A DNA stretch of 8,130 nt from JAUVIB01 sp964424545 (GTDB taxonomy: Bacteria; Calditrichota; Calditrichia; Calditrichales; Calditrichaceae): the NCBI GenBank assembly GCA_964424545.1, contig CAYRJN010000174.1:1-8130 (forward strand), written 5' to 3'. This document shows positions 7,213 to 8,130 of this stretch, piece by piece; positions within the stretch are counted from its first letter, which is position 1, and each line of letters opens with the position of its first letter. The translations under genes and the position numbers were made by a program. The notes under the pieces were generated by a model. It was not told the origin of the DNA. It was given only the letters and a program-made list of their open reading frames with translations, and did no database searches.

Positions 7213-7421
7213 GGCGGCGCATCAATTCACTAAGGCCGATAATTCCATTCTTTGCTTCTTTTACGAATAGTATTGCAGTGCATCTTTTCCAATATTTTTT
7301 AAAAAATCATAAAAAATGAAAGAAATCTTCTCCCTTTCTGTATTACTATTTGAAAGCGATTATAACCGGTTTAATCAAATAATATTAATTTAAGGTAAAC
7401 ATTAATCAGGAGGATTTCACC
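7213..7421. other. Intergenic region upstream of the Spy-like gene
   Basis: A 209-bp non-coding stretch. It contains an A/T palindrome ATTTTTTAAAAAAT (7294-7307) and an AACCGGTT palindrome (7364-7371). TTGAAA (7350-7355) is -35-like but has no convincing -10 at the right distance. I see no clear terminator for the membrane protein gene. A strong CAGGAGGA (7407-7414) sits 7 nt before the next ATG. A promoter probably lies here but cannot be placed with confidence. Confidence 0.4.
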
Positions 7422-7967
7422 ATGAAAAAATTATCATATTTATTAAGCTTTATGCTTCTATTTGCACTTTCGGACGATCTTTTATCGCAAGGTATGCAAG
7501 GCGGACGAGGCAGCGGACAGAGAGGGCAGATGACCGGCCCTGGTATGAACAGAGCGGCTTATCTTAACTTAACAACGGATCAGATTACAAAAATTAATAC
7601 TCTGCGCAACGATTTTGCTAAGGAAACTCTAAATTTGCGCACGGGCATGCAGACTAAAGCCATGGAAATGCGTACCTTAATGACGAACCCGGAAAAAAAC
7701 CAATCCAAAATTTTATCGCTGCAAAAAGAGATAAGCGCCTTGCGTTTACAGATGCAGGAAAAATCTTTACAATTCCGCATCAAAGCCCGTAACGTTTTAA
7801 CCCCCGAACAAATAGCTATGCTCCCCGCCGGGGGAATGCGAATTGGATTCGGATTTGCGGCCGGAAACGGCAGAGGAATGGGACGCGGCATGAGACAAGG
7901 TATGGGGCCGGGCCATGGCGGCAAGAGACGTGGAATGGGCTCCGGTAATTGTATGTACGGTTATTAA
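7422..7967 (+). CDS. Spy/CpxP-like periplasmic protein with Gly/Met/Arg-rich tail
   Basis: A 181-residue exported protein. Residues 1-22 form a signal peptide (KK, then a LSYLLSFMLLFAL core), with a likely cleavage near LLS-QG, although D18-D19 make the cleavage region unusual. A short Gly/Gln/Arg linker leads to a mostly helical core at 45-135, bounded by two LTxxQ motifs: LTTDQ (50-54) and LTPEQ (126-130). Paired LTxxQ motifs are the hallmark of the Spy/CpxP/ZraP group, periplasmic helical hairpins involved in chaperoning, envelope-stress sensing or metal response. The tail (137-181) is rich in Gly, Met and Arg with repeated GRGM-type units, plus H165 and C177 in a final NCMYGY. It is conceivably a metal-binding segment, but this is not shown. 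AGGAGG at 7408-7413 fixes the start, and an intrinsic terminator follows 15 bp after the stop. The family call is good; the specific role is open. Confidence 0.85.
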   Translation: MKKLSYLLSFMLLFALSDDLLSQGMQGGRGSGQRGQMTGPGMNRAAYLNLTTDQITKINTLRNDFAKETLNLRTGMQTKAMEMRTLMTNPEKNQSKILSLQKEISALRLQMQEKSLQFRIKARNVLTPEQIAMLPAGGMRIGFGFAAGNGRGMGRGMRQGMGPGHGGKRRGMGSGNCMYGY

Positions 7968-7982
7968 TCGTTAAAATTTTTC

Positions 7983-8022
7983 AAAAAAACGCTCAAGCGA
8001 ATTAAGCGTGGGCGTTTTTTTT
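7983..8022 (+). terminator. Intrinsic terminator after the Spy-like gene
   Basis: Outer arms AAAAAACGC (7984-7992) and GCGTTTTTT (8012-8020) pair perfectly. The stem continues inward through 7993-7998 and 8006-8011 with one G-T pair and one mismatch, closing on a 7-nt loop (7999-8005). Eight Ts at 8015-8022 complete the signal. Because the left arm begins with an A-run, it could work in both directions, but the only gene ending here is on the plus strand. Confidence 0.88.
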
Positions 8023-8033
8023 GAATATCATTC

Positions 8034-8051
8034 TAAGTAAGTATTTACTTA
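8034..8051. promoter_or_regulatory. Inverted repeat TAAGTAA-N4-TTACTTA, possible operator
   Basis: Perfect 7-bp arms (8034-8040 and 8045-8051) flank GTAT, between the terminator and the ATG at 8063. Its position just ahead of a gene start and its symmetry are typical of a regulator site; similar alternating TTAC/GTAA half-sites occur in some TetR-type operators. It has no T-tract, so it is not a terminator. The assignment is by pattern only. Confidence 0.35.
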
Positions 8052-8062
8052 TTTGGCCTGTT

Positions 8063-8130
8063 ATGAAAAAAAATACCCTTAAACTACGTAAATCCATAAA
8101 GATCCTTTTGTTTTTTTGCCTGATTTTAAT
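8063..8130 (+). CDS. Start of an exported or membrane protein (partial, runs off the window)
   Basis: An ATG at 8063 opens a frame that stays open to the window edge, giving 22 residues: four lysines and one arginine in the first 13, followed by a hydrophobic ILLFFCLIL run. This is the shape of a signal peptide or first membrane helix. The cysteine in the hydrophobic run is not in a lipobox that can be judged yet. No clear Shine-Dalgarno sequence precedes the ATG. The function cannot be told from this fragment. It follows a terminator, so it is probably a separate transcription unit. Confidence 0.55.
   Translation, partial: MKKNTLKLRKSIKILLFFCLIL

Noticed and set aside
7294..7307. Perfect A/T palindrome ATTTTTTAAAAAAT
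   Set aside because: It has no GC stem and no loop, so it is not a terminator. Such tracts are expected in DNA this AT-rich.
7316..7393. 25-codon frame starting MKEIFSLSVLLF upstream of the Spy-like gene
   Set aside because: There is no ribosome binding site, it lies in AT-rich leader DNA and has no recognisable family. It could be a leader peptide, but nothing supports it.
7580..7924. 114-codon minus-strand frame opposite the Spy-like gene
   Set aside because: It is the antisense shadow of a Gly-rich reading frame, giving a Pro-rich peptide without a start signal or recognisable family.

Overview
The window reads as a piece of a draft genome from a low-GC, Gram-negative bacterium. The evidence is a CMP-Kdo synthetase (KdsB, needed for lipopolysaccharide), two proteins with Sec-type signal peptides and a Spy/CpxP-like periplasmic protein. 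A run of exactly 100 Ns marks a scaffold join, so this is probably a metagenome or draft assembly. Secreted fucosidase and GH38 mannosidase genes in AT-rich DNA would fit a polysaccharide-degrading member of the FCB group (for example Calditrichota or Bacteroidota relatives). That placement is a guess, since no marker gene is present.

Layout: positions 57-1058 (+) hold a radical SAM enzyme with a C-terminal cysteine cluster. It converges on a minus-strand block read from right to left: a secreted GH29 alpha-L-fucosidase (6384-5017), then kdsB (4835-4089), then a cytoplasmic GH38 alpha-mannosidase (4085-1089), which is interrupted by the assembly gap. kdsB and the mannosidase are 3 bp apart and almost certainly cotranscribed. 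The fucosidase is 181 bp upstream of kdsB and may or may not belong to the same transcript. To the right of the fucosidase, a 189-bp divergent region carries two promoter-like sequences whose -35 elements lie on the same box. The plus-strand promoter faces a seven-helix hemolysin III/PAQR family membrane protein (6574-7212). Then come a Spy-like periplasmic protein with a Gly/Met/Arg-rich tail (7422-7967), a clear intrinsic terminator (7983-8022), and the first 22 codons of another exported or membrane protein (from 8063).

How the genes might work together: the fucosidase would release fucose outside the cytoplasm and the mannosidase would trim mannosides inside it, as in stepwise use of fucose- and mannose-containing glycans. 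KdsB is a biosynthetic envelope gene, so its tight coupling to a mannosidase is the odd part of the layout. The radical SAM enzyme has no recognisable substrate in the window. The plus-strand genes at the right end look like ordinary envelope or stress functions. I found no CRISPR array, transposase, tRNA or rRNA, and nothing that I can defend as a wholly new system. The most useful leads are the radical SAM enzyme, the tail of the Spy-like protein, the kdsB/GH38 pairing and the divergent promoter region.
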